In this document: positions 55,143 to 63,034 of the stretch, piece by piece
How positions within the stretch are numbered: position 1 is the first letter of the stretch
Layout: each line of letters opens with the position of its first letter
Origin: Nitrosomonadales bacterium
Lineage (GTDB): Bacteria; Pseudomonadota; Gammaproteobacteria; Burkholderiales; Gallionellaceae
Assembly: GCA_016214695.1 (NCBI GenBank)
Contig: JACRNY010000001.1
Coordinates: 434,001-498,000 of the forward strand
DNA: 64,000 bases
Direction: 5' to 3'
Notes under the pieces: generated by a model
Seen by the model: the letters and a program-made list of their open reading frames with translations, nothing else
Database searches by the model: none
Told to the model about the DNA's origin: nothing
Made by a program: the position numbers and the translations under genes

Positions 55143-55346
55143 GTAGGGTGGCACGTCGCGCCTACGCGAAAACACAAAAACAATTAGCCACAGAGAGCAA
55201 GGCAGTAAGCACAGCTTCGGTGGTTTCAATCGGCTTTCTCTGTGATCTCTGTGGCAAACAGGTTTTGAATTTCAGAATGAAGTTGAAGGGTGCGCGGAAA
55301 TATCATTCGCAACCGCGTGGGCAGATGAAGCCTGCCCACCCTACAG
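55143..55346. repeat. Nested inverted repeat at the convergent sox/SoxH-like junction
   Basis: Outer arms GTAGGGTGG (55143) and CCCACCCTAC (to about 55345). Inner arms AGCCACAGAGAGCAAGG (55186) and CTCTGTGATCTCTGTGGC (to about 55255), the same family as the repeat at 26383-26475. The element fills the 200 bp between two convergent genes and may end both transcripts. Confidence 0.82.
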
Positions 55347-55847
55347 ATCGCCGCGGCTGGCGGCCACCATCATGTCTTTCATCGCCGCCATCACACGCTC
55401 GGCGCTGCTGCGCGCATCGGCGGGCAATTTCTTGACCTTGGCGAGGTCCATCATCATCGAGATGAGCCAGCGCTTTCCCTGCGCATCTTCCAGCACCGCG
55501 ATGCGGCACGGCATGTAGGCGATCATCACGGGATCGGCCTGAAGCATCTTGTTGGCGGTCAAACCGTCGCAGAAGTTGAATATCTCCATGCGTCTGGCCG
55601 GCTTGCCGGTGAGCGCCTCGATCTCCTTGTAGATCGCATTCACCCCGACGAACTTGAGGTTGTGCTGGTTGGCGCGCAGCTTGAGCGACTCCACCGCGTC
55701 GTCGAAACTGACACTGTCCTGCACCTGGATGCGCGCGATCTGCAGTTTCACATCCTGGTAAGTGATGCCCTTGGGCTCGTCGGCGGCCACTGCCGTTTGC
55801 ACGGTCAGCACAGCCAGCAGAGCGAAGATGAAACGGAGTTTGCTCAT
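55341..55847 (-). CDS. DUF302-domain exported protein
   Basis: 168 residues with a signal peptide (FIFALLAVLTVQTAVAAD). The DUF302 domain (about 45-130) shows ESLKLRANQHNLKFVGVN, EIFNFCDGLTANKMLQAD and AYMPCRIAVLED. DUF302 proteins are often found with sulfur oxidation genes; their function is unknown. The two cysteines of the mature protein lie in FNFCD and MPCRI. It is the last gene of the sox operon, 21 bp after soxB. Confidence 0.9.
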   Translation of the reverse strand: MSKLRFIFALLAVLTVQTAVAADEPKGITYQDVKLQIARIQVQDSVSFDDAVESLKLRANQHNLKFVGVNAIYKEIEALTGKPARRMEIFNFCDGLTANKMLQADPVMIAYMPCRIAVLEDAQGKRWLISMMMDLAKVKKLPADARSSAERVMAAMKDMMVAASRGDL

Positions 55848-55868
55848 GGCGATTCCTTTCTATCGGTC

Positions 55869-57593
55869 TCAGATCATGCCGGGGTTGCCGGCGACACCCT
55901 TCAACTTCGGCACATTGGGCGCGGTCACCTTGACGACCTTCTCGTTGCGCAGATGGCGCGCGACCACGTCCCAGATCGGCTCGCCGCCCCTGTCACGCGC
56001 GGCTTCCGTCACCGGCGCCCAGCCGGCCACCTTGTAGGTCTTGCTCGCATCCAGCGGCTTGCCGTTCAGGCGCATGTCCTGGATGCGCTTACCCATCGCC
56101 GCCCCCGGCTCGCAGGTGTATTCCAGACCGCCCACGCGCACCATGTCACCGCCCTGCTGGTAATAGGGATCGGGATTGAACAGGTTGTCGCACACATCCT
56201 CCAGCACCGTCTTGATCTGCTCGCCGCTCATCTCGGTGACGGTGGAGTACGGATAGGTGATGGCGGTCTGGTTGAGTACATCGTCCATGGTGATGGTCGA
56301 ACCCGGCAGCAGCGAGGTGCCCCAGCGGAAACCCGGCGAGAAGGCGATGGGCGCATCCTTCTCCTTCATCATCGCATCGAGTATCAGCTGGTCGAAGCTG
56401 CCGTTGAAATTGCCGCGGCGATAGAGCAGACCGTCGGTGGTCGCCAGTTTTTCGGAGAGTTTGCTTTCGTACGGCGCACGGTGTCTCTGCATCAGCGCCG
56501 TCATGTTCGCGTCTGCCGTCAGCAGATTGGCGAACACCGGCAGCAGCTTGTAGCGGAAGCTTGCCACCTTGCCCGCCTTGACCTCGAAATCCAGCACGCC
56601 GAGGAACTTGCCGTTCGATCCCGCGTTGGTCACCAGCGTGGTGCCGCCGCGATTCTTCACCGGGATGGGCGCGGGGATGCCGTCGTGGGTGTGGCCGCCG
56701 AGGATGGCATCCAGCCCGCTGACGCGCGAGGCGAGCTTGAGGTCGACGTCCATGCCGTTGTGCGACAGCAGCACCACGACCTGCGCGCCCTTCTTGCGCG
56801 CCTCGTCGATGACGAGTTGCAGGTTCTCTTCCTGGATGCCGTACGACCAGTCCGGTACGAAGTAACGCGGGTTGGCGATGGTGCTGTAGGGGAAGGCCTG
56901 GCCGATGATCGCCACCGGCACCTTGTTGATCTCGCGGATGACATAGGGCTTGAACACCGCATCGCCGAAGTCGGCGGTCTTCACGTTCTGTGCGACCACG
57001 TCCATCTTGCCGGACAACTGGCCTTCCTCGACCTCCTTGATGCGCTGCGCGCCGTACATGCACTCGAAGTGCATGGTCATCACATCCACGCCCAGTTCGA
57101 GACAGGCGTCTATCATGTCCTGGCCCTTGCTCCACAGCGCCTGCCCGCTGCCCTGCCAGGTGTCGCCGCCGTCCAGCAGCAAAGCGCCGGGGCGCGAGGC
57201 GCGTATCTGTTTGACCAGTGTGGCGAGGTGGGCGAAGCCGCCGACCTTGCCGTAGGTGCGCGCGGCATCGATGTAATTGAGGCTGGTGTATGCGTGCGCC
57301 TCGGGCGAGCCGGGCTTCACGCCGAAATGTTTGAGCAGGGCATTGCCGACCAGATGCGGCGGCTTGCCGCTCATCGCGCCCACGCCGAGGTTGATCTCGG
57401 GCTCGCGGAAATACATCGGGTTCAGTTGCGCATGACTGTCGGTGATATGCAGCAGGCTGACATTGCCATGGCGCGGCAAGTCGTACATGCGCGCGGCATT
57501 GCCCGCGGCATGACTCTCATTGTTGTGCAGCATAAAACCGCCCGCCGAAGCGATGGCCAGTATCTGCAGAAATTCGCGACGATTCATATCCAT
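55869..57593 (-). CDS. soxB: SoxB, thiosulfohydrolase of the Sox pathway
   Basis: 574 residues from the ATG at 57593 with GGAGG 6 bp ahead. A Tat signal (MNRREFLQILAIASAGGF) exports the folded protein. Metallophosphoesterase-type metal sites are in LLHITDSHAQLNP, LLDGGDTWQGSG, LLSHNGMDVD and GGHTHDGIP. SoxB removes sulfate from the sulfonate bound to the SoxYZ cysteine in the periplasm. A strong hairpin lies between soxX and this gene. Confidence 0.96.
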   Translation of the reverse strand: MDMNRREFLQILAIASAGGFMLHNNESHAAGNAARMYDLPRHGNVSLLHITDSHAQLNPMYFREPEINLGVGAMSGKPPHLVGNALLKHFGVKPGSPEAHAYTSLNYIDAARTYGKVGGFAHLATLVKQIRASRPGALLLDGGDTWQGSGQALWSKGQDMIDACLELGVDVMTMHFECMYGAQRIKEVEEGQLSGKMDVVAQNVKTADFGDAVFKPYVIREINKVPVAIIGQAFPYSTIANPRYFVPDWSYGIQEENLQLVIDEARKKGAQVVVLLSHNGMDVDLKLASRVSGLDAILGGHTHDGIPAPIPVKNRGGTTLVTNAGSNGKFLGVLDFEVKAGKVASFRYKLLPVFANLLTADANMTALMQRHRAPYESKLSEKLATTDGLLYRRGNFNGSFDQLILDAMMKEKDAPIAFSPGFRWGTSLLPGSTITMDDVLNQTAITYPYSTVTEMSGEQIKTVLEDVCDNLFNPDPYYQQGGDMVRVGGLEYTCEPGAAMGKRIQDMRLNGKPLDASKTYKVAGWAPVTEAARDRGGEPIWDVVARHLRNEKVVKVTAPNVPKLKGVAGNPGMI

Positions 57594-57701
57594 GGAAAAC
57601 CTCCGTACTTGACTGATGGCTGAACGCGGCACCGTCGTCCATGCAGCGACGGTAAGCGACAGTATCAGCCGGATCCTTGCGATCCAGTGCTTGGGTTGGA
57701 A

Positions 57702-57732
57702 GCCCGCCCCTCCGCAACGGGAGGGGCGGCGG
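57702..57732. other. Strong hairpin between soxX and soxB
   Basis: GCCGCCCCTCC-like arms (CCGCCCCTCC-GCAAC-GGGAGGGGCGG) within the sox operon, 8 bp after the soxX stop. No T-run follows on the minus strand. It could stabilize the upstream soxYZAX message or attenuate read-through to soxB. Confidence 0.7.
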
Positions 57733-57739
57733 CATCGTG

Positions 57740-58369
57740 TTACTTGGCGTTGACCGGCGATTCCGGATCCAGCAGCAACGCCACCAGGTCCTTCATCTGG
57801 GCCTCGCTGAGGATGCCCATGTGCCCGAAACGCGGCATGTTGGCGCAGGCATTGTAGGCCTTGGCATTGTAGATATGCCCGTAGACGCTACGCTGCACTT
57901 CTTCCTTCATGCCCTTCTTGTTGCCGTAGTTGCGCAGGCTGGGGCCGATGGTGCCGTAGGATATCTCCTTGGCGGAGAGCTGGTGGCAGTTGTAGCAGTT
58001 GCCGCCGGCCGGATCTTCCGGCTTGTCGCTCCAGGTCATGCCGCGTCCGCTCTGCGCCAGCTTCTCGCCGGCCTTCCAGTCGCCCATGTATTTGCCGTCG
58101 GCGGGCCACTTGATCTCCTTGGCCTGGGCCGCTTCCAGCTTGGCCTTGAGCTTGTCGGGCACGTCGTCCTCGTACTTGCTGCAGGCTGCCTGCAGGGCGT
58201 CCTGGTTCACGCGGTCCGCCTTGGCGATACCCTTGTCGCGGAAGTCACGCTTGATGATCGCAGTCGCCTTGGCTTCCAGCTTGGAGTCATGAGACCCGGC
58301 CAGCACGGATGCCGATGCGGTTGCGAGGCTTACAGTCATTACCATTCCGATGATGTGTTTTGCGTTCAT
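57740..58369 (-). CDS. soxX: SoxX, monoheme cytochrome c subunit of SoxAX
   Basis: 209 residues from the ATG at 58369 (AAGGAG site). A longer frame to 58456 runs into a dispersed repeat and is rejected. Signal peptide up to SVLAGS. The heme site CYNCH is at 125-129 and the methionine ligand is probably M178 in ACANMPRFGHMG. The N-terminal 90 residues before the heme domain make it a longer SoxX than the shortest versions. SoxAX joins thiosulfate to SoxYZ. Confidence 0.93.
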   Translation of the reverse strand: MNAKHIIGMVMTVSLATASASVLAGSHDSKLEAKATAIIKRDFRDKGIAKADRVNQDALQAACSKYEDDVPDKLKAKLEAAQAKEIKWPADGKYMGDWKAGEKLAQSGRGMTWSDKPEDPAGGNCYNCHQLSAKEISYGTIGPSLRNYGNKKGMKEEVQRSVYGHIYNAKAYNACANMPRFGHMGILSEAQMKDLVALLLDPESPVNAK

Positions 58370-58427
58370 GATCGTCGTCTCCTTACGGGCATGGCAATCG
58401 CCACACCCAATTAATAGTCGCCATACC

Positions 58428-58478
58428 CGTCCCCTCTCCTCAATCCTCTCCCGCAAGCGGGCGAGGAGGCGAACGAAT
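58428..58478. repeat. Palindromic CTCTCCCGCAAGCGGG-type repeat between soxA and soxX
   Basis: CCTCTCCTCAATCCTCTCCC-GCAAGC-GGGCGAGGAGG. It is the same type as the element inside dsrN (5000-5045) and sits in the 127 bp between soxA and soxX. Confidence 0.85.
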
Positions 58479-58496
58479 CGCTACACGAGTATTTGA

Positions 58497-59315
58497 TTAT
58501 CGTTTCAGTCCGGGACCTGCATACTCTGCACCATTCGCATTGACCGCAAGGAACATGGTCAGCGCGACCGTCGCTTCGGAAGCGAACTTCGGTTCGGGGA
58601 AACGCTGCTGGCGGAAGCAATCGTTCAGGCGCCACTGGAACGAACGTGTCAGGCCCTGCGAGACGCGATACGCCGGCCAGCTGGTATAGGCGGTCTGCGC
58701 ATCTTCCTTGGTGTTCAGGTTGGGCAGGTCCTGCATGCGGATACGCGAACCGCTGGTGCCGTGACAGGTCGAACAGGCGAAGTCATACGGACCGGCGCGG
58801 TAATTGAAGATGAGTTTGCCGATCTGGTAGGCCTCTTTTTCCTTGGGATGCTTGGTCGAGACCGCCATCTTGATGCCCTTGGACTGCCCCACCACATAGG
58901 AAGCCAGCGAGGAGATATCGGAAGGCTTCTTGTCGCTGGCGAAAGGCTTGGCGGTGATCTCTTCCTCGGGTATGCCCTGCAAGGTGGTCATGCAGGTCAG
59001 CAGACGCGACTCCAGATCCTGCACCATCCTGGTGTCCTTGAAGTAGCGCGGCAGTTCGGCGTAGGCACCCTTCACCACACCTGCCCCCTTGCCCAGATCG
59101 CATTTCTCCAGGCTGGCCTGCTTGGGACCGCCGGGTTTCTTCCACAACTCTTCGCCGCGCATCTCATCGAAGTCGGCCGGATTGCCGTCGCTGATCATCT
59201 CGCGGTACTGCTCGATCTTTTCGGAGTCGGAAACCGCCTTCTCCTCTGCCTGCACTGCACCGCTTGCTGCAAATGCCAATACTAAAAGCATGCTTGCCAA
59301 TTTATCGGTATTCAT
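58497..59315 (-). CDS. soxA: SoxA, cytochrome c subunit of SoxAX (single-heme type)
   Basis: 272 residues from the ATG at 59315 (GGGAGG site). Signal peptide up to VQAEE. Only one CxxCH site is present (CSTCH, 181-185). The N-terminal half keeps two lone cysteines (C72, C108) where two-heme SoxA has its first heme. C233 in LNDCFRQQRFPEP is the cysteine ligand of the active-site heme. It forms the heterodisulfide between thiosulfate and SoxY. Confidence 0.95.
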   Translation of the reverse strand: MNTDKLASMLLVLAFAASGAVQAEEKAVSDSEKIEQYREMISDGNPADFDEMRGEELWKKPGGPKQASLEKCDLGKGAGVVKGAYAELPRYFKDTRMVQDLESRLLTCMTTLQGIPEEEITAKPFASDKKPSDISSLASYVVGQSKGIKMAVSTKHPKEKEAYQIGKLIFNYRAGPYDFACSTCHGTSGSRIRMQDLPNLNTKEDAQTAYTSWPAYRVSQGLTRSFQWRLNDCFRQQRFPEPKFASEATVALTMFLAVNANGAEYAGPGLKR

Positions 59316-59378
59316 CAATGCCTCCCTGGAATGTCCGGCCACGCAAGTTGTGTGGCCAGCATGGATCGTCATTACGCC

Positions 59379-59693
59379 TTACGCGGCGATGGTTGCCTCG
59401 TCGGTGCGCGTGTCACCCTTGTTGTCCACCCATGTGACCGCGACCTTCTCGCCCGCGGCACCGCCCTTGAAATGGAACAACAGGTACGGGTTCTTGGAGA
59501 TGGACTGGCCGAACTGGGCTTCCAGCACGGTACGTCCCTGATGTTGCACTTTCACCTCCGTGATGAACCATGCCGGCACCAGCGTGCCGTCTGCTTCCTT
59601 GCGCAGACCGGTCTCCATCTCGTGCTGCATGAGGACCTTGACTTCGGTTACGCCGTCTTTGACAGAGGCGCGGATTTTCATCGGATTACCCAT
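59379..59693 (-). CDS. soxZ: SoxZ, partner of the sulfur carrier SoxY
   Basis: 104 residues, normal length, without a signal peptide; it is exported as a complex with Tat-carrying SoxY. Family blocks are PMKIRASVKDGVTEVKVLM, HEMETGLRK and NPYLLFHFKGGAAGEKVAVTW. It contains no cysteine. It forms the SoxYZ heterodimer. It lies 40 bp after soxY. Confidence 0.96.
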   Translation of the reverse strand: MGNPMKIRASVKDGVTEVKVLMQHEMETGLRKEADGTLVPAWFITEVKVQHQGRTVLEAQFGQSISKNPYLLFHFKGGAAGEKVAVTWVDNKGDTRTDEATIAA

Positions 59694-59733
59694 AGCTCTT
59701 CATCCTTTATCGTCTGATTACAATCGGAAACCG

Positions 59734-60231
59734 TTAGCCGCCGCAGCCGCCGGCAGTCACCTTGACTTCCCTGGCCGTGCGGTAGAACTTGCCATCCGCC
59801 TTGACCAGCGCCACGACGTTCGCGGTCTGGCCCATCTTGACGCGCGTCGTGACCAAGCCTTCGGTTCCCTGCGGGATGGTGAAGGTCGCTGCCAGTACGT
59901 TGGGGTTCTTGTCCACGAAGATGGAGATCTGCTCGACCTTCGGCAAGTTGCAGACGACGGTCACCGGTACGACGGAGCCGTTCTCGGCGATCTCGGGCAC
60001 GGTCAGTTTGATCGCATCCGCACTGTTTTCCGGCGATGCCGCATTCAGCGCAGTGAGCGCCTCATCCATGCTCTTGGACGAGAATGCAGTCTTGTTCCAT
60101 TCGGCCAGGGCAGCGCGCGAGTGCAGCAGACCGAACAGGCCGAACATCGTCAGCAGACCGAGTCCGCCCCCCGTCTTGAGCGCATTGCGGCGCTCCATGT
60201 TGATTGTTTCCAGCTCTGCTCTATTCGTCAT
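59734..60231 (-). CDS. soxY: SoxY, covalent sulfur carrier of the Sox pathway
   Basis: 165 residues from the ATG at 60231 with GGGGAAAAGA ahead; an inner ATG at 60198 is also possible. A Tat signal (MERRNALKTGGGLGLL) is present. The C-terminus VTAGGCGG carries the swinging-arm cysteine that binds thiosulfate intermediates. It is the first gene of the soxYZAXB operon. soxCD is not encoded here, so the remaining sulfane sulfur must be removed in another way. Confidence 0.96.
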   Translation of the reverse strand: MTNRAELETINMERRNALKTGGGLGLLTMFGLFGLLHSRAALAEWNKTAFSSKSMDEALTALNAASPENSADAIKLTVPEIAENGSVVPVTVVCNLPKVEQISIFVDKNPNVLAATFTIPQGTEGLVTTRVKMGQTANVVALVKADGKFYRTAREVKVTAGGCGG

Positions 60232-60478
60232 TCTTTTCCCCCACTGGATAAATACCGTTAGTAAAGAAATGCCACTTTTCTCCCCTGTTCCGCCGGAGAG
60301 CAAATCGCCGCTGCGGCAAGCATCTGCCAAAAGCGATGTTGGCACGATAAGGGGGCGTGGCAAAGAAGAAAATTGGCACGTTCGAGTAACCGACTACGCA
60401 CTTGTGCGTAGTGGGGTGCGCAGAGATCAGGCGGGTATAATCCGGCAGCTTCATCGCCCTTGGAGAGAAGAGGTTTTT
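60232..60478. promoter_or_regulatory. Divergent control region between soxY and the sensor kinase, with a perfect dyad
   Basis: A dyad ACTACGCAC-TT-GTGCGTAGT lies at 60393-60412. A -10 box TATAAT for the kinase gene lies at 60436-60441, so the dyad sits just upstream of its -35 position. It is centred about 170 bp ahead of the soxY start. FixJ/NarL-type regulators use short dyads of this kind, so it is the best candidate site for the response regulator encoded at 62254. I could not place the soxY promoter. Confidence 0.75.
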
Positions 60479-62257
60479 TTGTTCATATTCCGCACCGTCT
60501 TTACCCGCTTTGTCCTTGCGGCTTTGATGATCGCCCAGCCTGCCTGCGCACTCGCAGCGGAAACCTCCGTGCGTATCGGCGTGTTGTCATACCGGGAAAT
60601 GGACGGAGTGCTTTTCAACTGGGCGGAGATCCAGACCAGGCTTGCAGCCGCCATCCCCGGCTACAAGTTCGAACTCTCGCCCATGGATGGCAAGCAATTG
60701 CACGAAGCCGTGAGCAGAGGTGAACTGGGCTTCGTCCTCACCAATAGCTCCCAGTATGTTGCGCTCGCCTCGGAGTTCGGCATCCAGCGCATCGCCACCA
60801 TCATCCTGCCCGAAGCGGCATCGCCGCAGAAGGCGCTGGGATCGACAGTGCTGACTTTGTCCGATCGCAAGGACGTGAACAAACTTTCCGATCTGCGCGG
60901 CAAGCGTGTCGCGGTGGTCGCCAACGATGCCTTCGGCGGCTATCTCGCCGCCGCACGGGAATTGCTCGGCGCCGGAGTCGATCTGGAAGCCGGTGATGCC
61001 AACCTGGTCTATGTGGGATTTCCCATGACCCAGGCGATCGACGCCCTGCGCAGCAACGAAGCAGATGTGGCCATCGTCCGCACCTGCCTGATCGAACACC
61101 TGGCCAAACAGGGCAAGCTGCGGCTGGCCGATTTCAAGGTGGTGTCGCCGCGCCCGGAACCCGGTTTCAAATGCATCCCGTCAACGCAGCTCTATCCGGA
61201 CTGGCCGCTGGCCGCCGCGCGCGACATGGACCTGGAACTGGCCAAGAAGGTCGCCGTGACCCTGCTCTCCATGCCTCCTTCTGTCAGAGGTTTGTCCTGG
61301 AGCATCCCTGCCGACTATCAGCCTATCCTGGAGCTTGACCGCGACCTCATGATCGGCCCCTACGCCGAGCTGAGGACGAACAGCATTCGCGGAATCATAA
61401 AAAACTATCGCCCTTACCTGCTGGTCGCGCTGCTCATCCTTGTCGGTGTCGCGATCTATTTCATCCGCGTCCAGATCCTGGTCAAGCGGCGCACTAGAGA
61501 ACTGCGGGAATCCAGGGCGAATGCCTACAAACTGCAGATCAAGACCGAACATATGGCGCGGCTCTCCATTCTGGGAGAGATGGCGAGCACACTGGCGCAC
61601 GAACTCAATCAGCCTCTGGCGACCATCGCCGCCTATGCCCAGGGACTGGAACGGAACTGCGCTTCCGGGCAGGTCAACGTGGACATGGTCACCAAAGTGA
61701 ACAGGGAGATCGTCGCCCAGACCGAGCGCGCCGACAAAGTCATACGCCAGGTGCGCACTTTCGCCCGCAAGCGCATGGCGGCCAGCGAACTGCGCCCGAT
61801 CGCGGAAACGGTCGGTGAAGCGATAGCCAACTTCTCCACCATGCTGCCGGCCTTGCCTCCGGTCAATTTAGACAACCGCCTGCCGGCGGGTAAAATGCTC
61901 AAGGCCGATCATCAACAGATACAACAAGTGCTGATCAACCTGATGAAGAACGCCGCCGATGCCATGATCTCCCTGCCCGCGGAAAACCGCTTGATCGATA
62001 TCGTCCTTGACCAGAGCGGCAACGACTTGACCATCGCCGTTTCCGATCGCGGCCCCCTGATCTCGCCGGAAACACTCGCACAGTTTTTCGAGCCATTCTT
62101 CACCACCAAACCCGACGGGCTCGGACTCGGACTTGCCATTTGCAAAAGTATCGCCGAAGCACACAGTGGCAAGTTGAGCGTCCATCCCCGCGAGCCGCAA
62201 CCCGGACTCGTTTTCCAACTCAACCTGCCGGAATACCGAAATGGGCACCTCCAATGA
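60479..62257 (+). CDS. TtrS/ThsS-like sensor histidine kinase with PhnD-type sensor domain
   Basis: 592 residues from a TTG at 60479 behind AGAGG. A longer upstream frame is antisense to soxY. Signal or anchor helix, then a periplasmic PhnD-like binding domain (about 25-290, VRIGVLSYREMDGVL, FVLTNSSQYVAL, DLRGKRVAVVANDAFGG). A membrane helix (about 308-328) leads to the kinase: H-box STLAHELNQPLATIAAYAQG, N-box INLMKNAADAM and a G-box GLGLGLAICK. TtrS and ThsS sense tetrathionate or thiosulfate through such a domain. Divergent from soxYZAXB, so thiosulfate sensing is likely (inference). Confidence 0.92.
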   Translation: MFIFRTVFTRFVLAALMIAQPACALAAETSVRIGVLSYREMDGVLFNWAEIQTRLAAAIPGYKFELSPMDGKQLHEAVSRGELGFVLTNSSQYVALASEFGIQRIATIILPEAASPQKALGSTVLTLSDRKDVNKLSDLRGKRVAVVANDAFGGYLAAARELLGAGVDLEAGDANLVYVGFPMTQAIDALRSNEADVAIVRTCLIEHLAKQGKLRLADFKVVSPRPEPGFKCIPSTQLYPDWPLAAARDMDLELAKKVAVTLLSMPPSVRGLSWSIPADYQPILELDRDLMIGPYAELRTNSIRGIIKNYRPYLLVALLILVGVAIYFIRVQILVKRRTRELRESRANAYKLQIKTEHMARLSILGEMASTLAHELNQPLATIAAYAQGLERNCASGQVNVDMVTKVNREIVAQTERADKVIRQVRTFARKRMAASELRPIAETVGEAIANFSTMLPALPPVNLDNRLPAGKMLKADHQQIQQVLINLMKNAADAMISLPAENRLIDIVLDQSGNDLTIAVSDRGPLISPETLAQFFEPFFTTKPDGLGLGLAICKSIAEAHSGKLSVHPREPQPGLVFQLNLPEYRNGHLQ

Positions 62258-62883
62258 ATGAATGCATAGCCCCACTCGTCATCGTCGTCGATGATGACGC
62301 ATCGCTGCGCAAAGCCCTCGTGTTCCTGCTCGAATCGGTCGGCTGGCGAGTCGCAGCGTATGAATCGGCGGAAGCATTCCTGGCTGCACTGGATGACCTC
62401 ACCCAACCGGGATGCCTGATCCTGGACGTGCGCATGCCGCTGATGAGCGGTCTGGAGCTGCAGCGCACCCTCAATGAGCGCGGCGTACAGTTGCCGGTCA
62501 TCTTCCTCACCGGGCATGCCGACGTCACCATCGCCGTGCAGGCCATGAAGTTCGGCGCCAGCGACTTCATCGAGAAACCGTTCAAGGACCAGACGCTGCT
62601 CGACGCCGTCAGTCATGCCGTCAGGCGCGACCTCATGCGGCACAAGGAGAACGAGACCAGGTCGATGCTGTCGGAACGCCTGAGCAAGCTGACGCTGCGT
62701 GAAATGGAAGTTGCGCGGCTGGTGGTGGAAGGTCTGCCTTACAAGGCGATCGGCATGCGGTTGTATATCTCCGAACGGACCGTTCAGGTGCATTGCCAGA
62801 ATCTCAAATCGAAGCTGGGCATCAATTCTTCTGCGGAACTGACCCAGCTGTTGCTGCAGTTCAACGACAACAAGGGAACGTGA
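62254..62883 (+). CDS. FixJ-family response regulator (TtrR/ThsR-like)
   Basis: 209 residues from the ATG at 62254, which overlaps the kinase stop (ATGA). The receiver domain has VIVVDDDASLR, the phospho-acceptor aspartate in CLILDVRMPLMSG and the lysine in FIEKPFKDQ. The LuxR/FixJ-type helix-turn-helix (about 145-200) reads LTLREMEVARLVVEGLPYK and ISERTVQVHCQNLKSKLG. It is the partner of the upstream kinase and should bind the dyad at 60393-60412 to control sox. Confidence 0.94.
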   Translation: MNECIAPLVIVVDDDASLRKALVFLLESVGWRVAAYESAEAFLAALDDLTQPGCLILDVRMPLMSGLELQRTLNERGVQLPVIFLTGHADVTIAVQAMKFGASDFIEKPFKDQTLLDAVSHAVRRDLMRHKENETRSMLSERLSKLTLREMEVARLVVEGLPYKAIGMRLYISERTVQVHCQNLKSKLGINSSAELTQLLLQFNDNKGT

Positions 62884-62936
62884 TCCGGCAATAAAAAAAC
62901 CGGCGTCCCTTTATAGCCGCCGAATCAACTCAAAGA

Positions 62937-62972
62937 AAAATGGCTGATGAATCTTCATTCATCAGCCATTTT
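62937..62972. terminator. Bidirectional rho-independent terminator
   Basis: AAAATGGCTGATGAAT-CTTC-ATTCATCAGCCATTTT, a perfect 16-bp stem with A/T-rich ends. It serves the response regulator gene (plus) and the FadL-family gene (minus). Confidence 0.93.
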
Positions 62973-63034
62973 CATCATCGACCAGCCCCGACAAACCCGC
63001 GCCAGGCGCGGACTTGCCGAAACCGGATTAATGC

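Noticed and set aside
58370-58456. N-terminal extension of soxX carrying CGDCH, which looks like a heme site
   Set aside because: It reads through a dispersed repeat and lies ahead of a proper ribosome site and signal peptide at 58369. A heme site before a signal peptide would not be used.
60340-60390. TGGCACG motifs as possible sigma-54 promoters for the sox divergent region
   Set aside because: Neither copy has a TTGC element at the required distance (they are followed by GGGGG and AGTAA).
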